Shown here piece by piece: positions 62,103-64,000 of a stretch of DNA of 64,000 nt (position 1 is its first letter; every line of letters begins with the position of its first letter). The position numbers were made by a program, and so were the translations under genes. A model generated the notes under the pieces. That model searched no databases and was not told where the DNA came from. It saw only the letters and a list, made by a program, of their open reading frames with translations. Source of the stretch: Citrobacter sp. Awk 4 (GTDB taxonomy: Bacteria; Pseudomonadota; Gammaproteobacteria; Enterobacterales; Enterobacteriaceae). Location: the NCBI RefSeq assembly GCF_028069725.1, contig NZ_JANEWG010000016.1:24444-88443 (forward strand), read 5' to 3'.

Positions 62103-62465
62103 TTATTTTGCATATCCTGCAAATTGGTCATTCTTCATTACCGCAATTTTATGGTTTTTATAGGTGATGATTTTATAGATCCCTTGTTGCCATGTGGCAC
62201 CGTATCCCCCGGATTCAATCACTGCAGCCGGTTTACCCTCTACCGTCACGCTCTCGTTAATTTTCCAGATGATTTTTAAACCGTCATAGTGCCTGGTGAT
62301 TGTTTGACTATCAGAAGTAGCCTGGTGATGATCACAAGTACCGGCAGCGTCCTCTACTTGCGTACAGCCAGATTTCGCCAGCTTATCACGATAAGAATGA
62401 CTGATAGCAAAAGCCGGAGAGCTGGCCAGGGTCACCAGAACCAGAGATATAATCAGTGTTTTCAT
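62103..62465 (-). CDS. Small secreted protein of unknown family
   Basis: A 120-residue precursor with a clear Sec signal peptide (MKTLIISLVLVTLASSPAFA, cleavage after 20). The mature protein has two cysteines (34 and 44, in CTQVEDAAGTC), which could form a disulfide, followed by DHHQ. The rest looks like a small beta-rich domain. Its ATG overlaps the stop of the upstream lipoprotein gene (TAATG), so the two are coupled. No known family was recognised. Confidence 0.8.
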   Translation of the reverse strand: MKTLIISLVLVTLASSPAFAISHSYRDKLAKSGCTQVEDAAGTCDHHQATSDSQTITRHYDGLKIIWKINESVTVEGKPAAVIESGGYGATWQQGIYKIITYKNHKIAVMKNDQFAGYAK

Positions 62466-62716
62466 TAATAGCCCTCGCTATTGGTGCTGTTGTGGTGGTG
62501 GTGAATCGGGTTGGTTTTATTACTGAACAGTGCGTTGGCGTTCTCCAGCGCTTGTTTCTCAGCAGCAGCATTAATGGCCGATTGACGGTTTTGATCTGCG
62601 ATATAACAAGCATCACGGCTAACGCCCTGAGACTCACATGCTGCCATTCGAGAAGCGGAGGTCGAGCAGGCACTCAGAATAGTGCACACAGAAACCAGAA
62701 CGAGAATACCTTTCAT
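62465..62716 (-). CDS. Small lipoprotein with His-rich tail
   Basis: An 83-residue precursor, MKGILVLVSVCTILSACS, with lipobox LSAC (acylated Cys17) followed by Ser-Thr, which favours outer-membrane sorting. The mature part has two more cysteines (AACESQG and RDACYIA), a helical stretch rich in Ala, Asn and Gln, and a C-terminal HHHH. AAAGG lies six bases upstream of the chosen ATG; one codon earlier is another ATG. It is 53 bp after the autotransporter and coupled to the next gene. Family not recognised. Confidence 0.78.
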   Translation of the reverse strand: MKGILVLVSVCTILSACSTSASRMAACESQGVSRDACYIADQNRQSAINAAAEKQALENANALFSNKTNPIHHHHNSTNSEGY

Positions 62717-62769
62717 CATATACCTTTATCTATTTGAAATATGACTTCGTTTCAGGAGGAGTGTAATTA

Positions 62770-63735
62770 TTAGAAACCGATGCCCACGCCCGCACCCATC
62801 GCAAAATCATTATTAGTTGAATCGCTAATACCTGCTTTAATAATGGCATTACTGCCTGCGTGGAAAGATGCGCCAACACTTAACGCTTGCTCATTTTTAA
62901 AAGAACCCGCTCCCGCAGAAACCATCATGGCCTGGCTTGCCTGAACCTGCGGCATTGACGCAATCGCAATTGCTGAAGCCGCACCGCTACGGGCCTCTTT
63001 TTTATTACTGTCGACTTCATCTTTTAACGAATTGAACTGCGCATTGCTGCTGGCTTGCTGCTGAGTGAAAAACTTTTTCGCATCCTGAAGGTCTTGAGCG
63101 ACATTTGCCGATTGTTTGCTGGCACTCACAATCGCCTGGCTATTACTGGCGACTTTCGATTGCGTCGCGGTATCGATTTTCGTCACTGTGGTGGTGACGC
63201 CATTGCGTCCATCTTTGCCATCTTTTGGTTTAGGGGCGTCTTCAAGCGCTTTAATGCGCTTATCTTCGTGAGTATTTTGAGTCAACAATGCATCATTCAC
63301 TTGCTGCTGGTCGGCTTTGTTGGTGGTGATTTGCGTTTGCAAATTCTTATCCCCACTTAAACGGTTAGCCGTTTCACTATCAACAGTGCTCTGATCCGCT
63401 TTGGTGTTAAATAAAATACCGATTTGATGATTATTAGAGGCAATTTGACCCGTGTGTAAATCGGCTTGTGTTTGAACATCATCCACTTTCTTGTTTACAA
63501 CAATGACTGCATCCTTCGTACTGTTTAAATCAGCATCGACAGACGTAATGCGGTCGGTATTATTTTGAATCTGTTCCAGATCGTATGTTTTAACCGACTC
63601 ATCAACCCCTTTAACACCGATAAAGGTATTAGTACCATCTATCGTACGGATATAACCAACGCTGGCAGCATGAGCAGAAGAAATGGCGATGGCGCTAAAA
63701 ACAACGACAGAAACTGCAGATTTAACAAATTTCAT
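62770..63735 (-). CDS. Short YadA-type trimeric autotransporter
   Basis: Surface protein of type Vc secretion. The 321-residue precursor has a signal peptide to about 23 (ending AHA) and a long heptad-like coiled coil (about 50-165, with NKKVDDVQTQADLHTGQIAS). A collagen-like GKDGRNG (173-179) and a second coil (190-245) follow. The C-terminal YadA anchor (about 246-321) has KKEARSGAASAIAIASMPQ, GAGSFKNEQALSVGAS and a terminal Phe. No large head domain is present. It is probably the first gene of a minus-strand cassette. Adhesion is inferred from the family. Confidence 0.9.
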   Translation of the reverse strand: MKFVKSAVSVVVFSAIAISSAHAASVGYIRTIDGTNTFIGVKGVDESVKTYDLEQIQNNTDRITSVDADLNSTKDAVIVVNKKVDDVQTQADLHTGQIASNNHQIGILFNTKADQSTVDSETANRLSGDKNLQTQITTNKADQQQVNDALLTQNTHEDKRIKALEDAPKPKDGKDGRNGVTTTVTKIDTATQSKVASNSQAIVSASKQSANVAQDLQDAKKFFTQQQASSNAQFNSLKDEVDSNKKEARSGAASAIAIASMPQVQASQAMMVSAGAGSFKNEQALSVGASFHAGSNAIIKAGISDSTNNDFAMGAGVGIGF

Positions 63736-64000
63736 TTAATTGTTCCCATAAAAAGTTAACATAAGCATTACTACTCTTATTTTTAAGCGTTGAGACGATC
63801 TTTGTCTCTTCCAGACAATATCTTACCGAGTGGTGACTCATTTCCTTTTTTAGTAACGCGAATAAACTATCCAGTAACGTGATAGGTTAAACTTTGACGC
63901 AGATCACGCATGGCACGAATAGCTAAAGCTTTGGGGGGTGAAAATATACCGTTATCCAGCTCAATAGAAGATTAGAGAATAAACGTAAGGAGTATTTAAT
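63736..64000. promoter_or_regulatory. Upstream region of the autotransporter and probable divergent gene start
   Basis: 265 bp with no gene inside. A CRP-like site at 63893-63908 (TTTGA, six bases, TCACG) lies about 160 bp before the autotransporter. The plus strand ends with TAAGGAG followed by TATTTAAT, a strong ribosome-binding site at the very edge, so a rightward gene probably begins just outside the window. Confidence 0.5.

Overview
The window is a chromosomal segment from an enterobacterium of the Escherichia/Salmonella/Citrobacter group. Gene order and protein sequences follow the E. coli K-12 block that runs from yejA through mgl, cdd, dld, bglX and yehZYXW to metG and mrp, read in the opposite orientation. 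An intact mdtQ, several loci foreign to E. coli at single junctions and a canonical ERIC element suggest Citrobacter or a near relative. The genus is an inference. No rRNA, tRNA, CRISPR array, prophage or insertion sequence was recognised.

Layout. 1-6.7 kb: end of the yej peptide importer, pdeN, mepS, lpxT, yeiR (minus strand). 6.8-9.7 kb: yeiQ and a uxuA gene, divergent around operator-like sites of the UxuR/ExuR type. 9.7-16 kb: yeiP (efpL), yeiW, setB and the Cra-controlled fruBKA operon. 16-27.4 kb: nfo, yeiH/yeiE, lysP, an IrgA-like TonB receptor in the cirA position with a Fur box, yeiG, folE, yeiB and galS. 27.4-31.4 kb: mglBAC with a class II CRP promoter and a galactose operator. 31.4-44.2 kb: yeiS, sanA, cdd, yohKJ, dusC, mdtQ, yohD, yohC, pbpG, dld, bglX. 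44.2-48.8 kb: an inserted trio (GH28 hydrolase, TogT-like transporter, RbtT-like transporter). 48.8-56.8 kb: osmF-yehYXW, the small gene yohO, mlrA, btsSR, an ERIC, yehS. 56.8-60.2 kb: metG and mrp. 60.2-64 kb: an AT-richer accessory end with rcnB (without rcnA or rcnR), an unknown cytosolic protein, a small secreted protein, a small lipoprotein and a short YadA-type trimeric autotransporter.

Themes. Much of the window concerns carbon uptake under CRP or specific repressors: fructose (FruBKA), galactose (MglBAC with GalS), nucleosides (Cdd), D-lactate (Dld), beta-glucosides (BglX), mannonate (UxuA/YeiQ) and probably pectin-derived oligosaccharides (GH28/TogT). A second theme is the envelope: MepS, PbpG, LpxT, SanA, MdtQ and the autotransporter cassette. 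The best candidates for something undescribed are the autotransporter/lipoprotein/secreted-protein/orphan cassette at 61.2-63.7 kb, rcnB sitting behind an apparent RcnR operator with rcnRA absent, and the GH28 trio.
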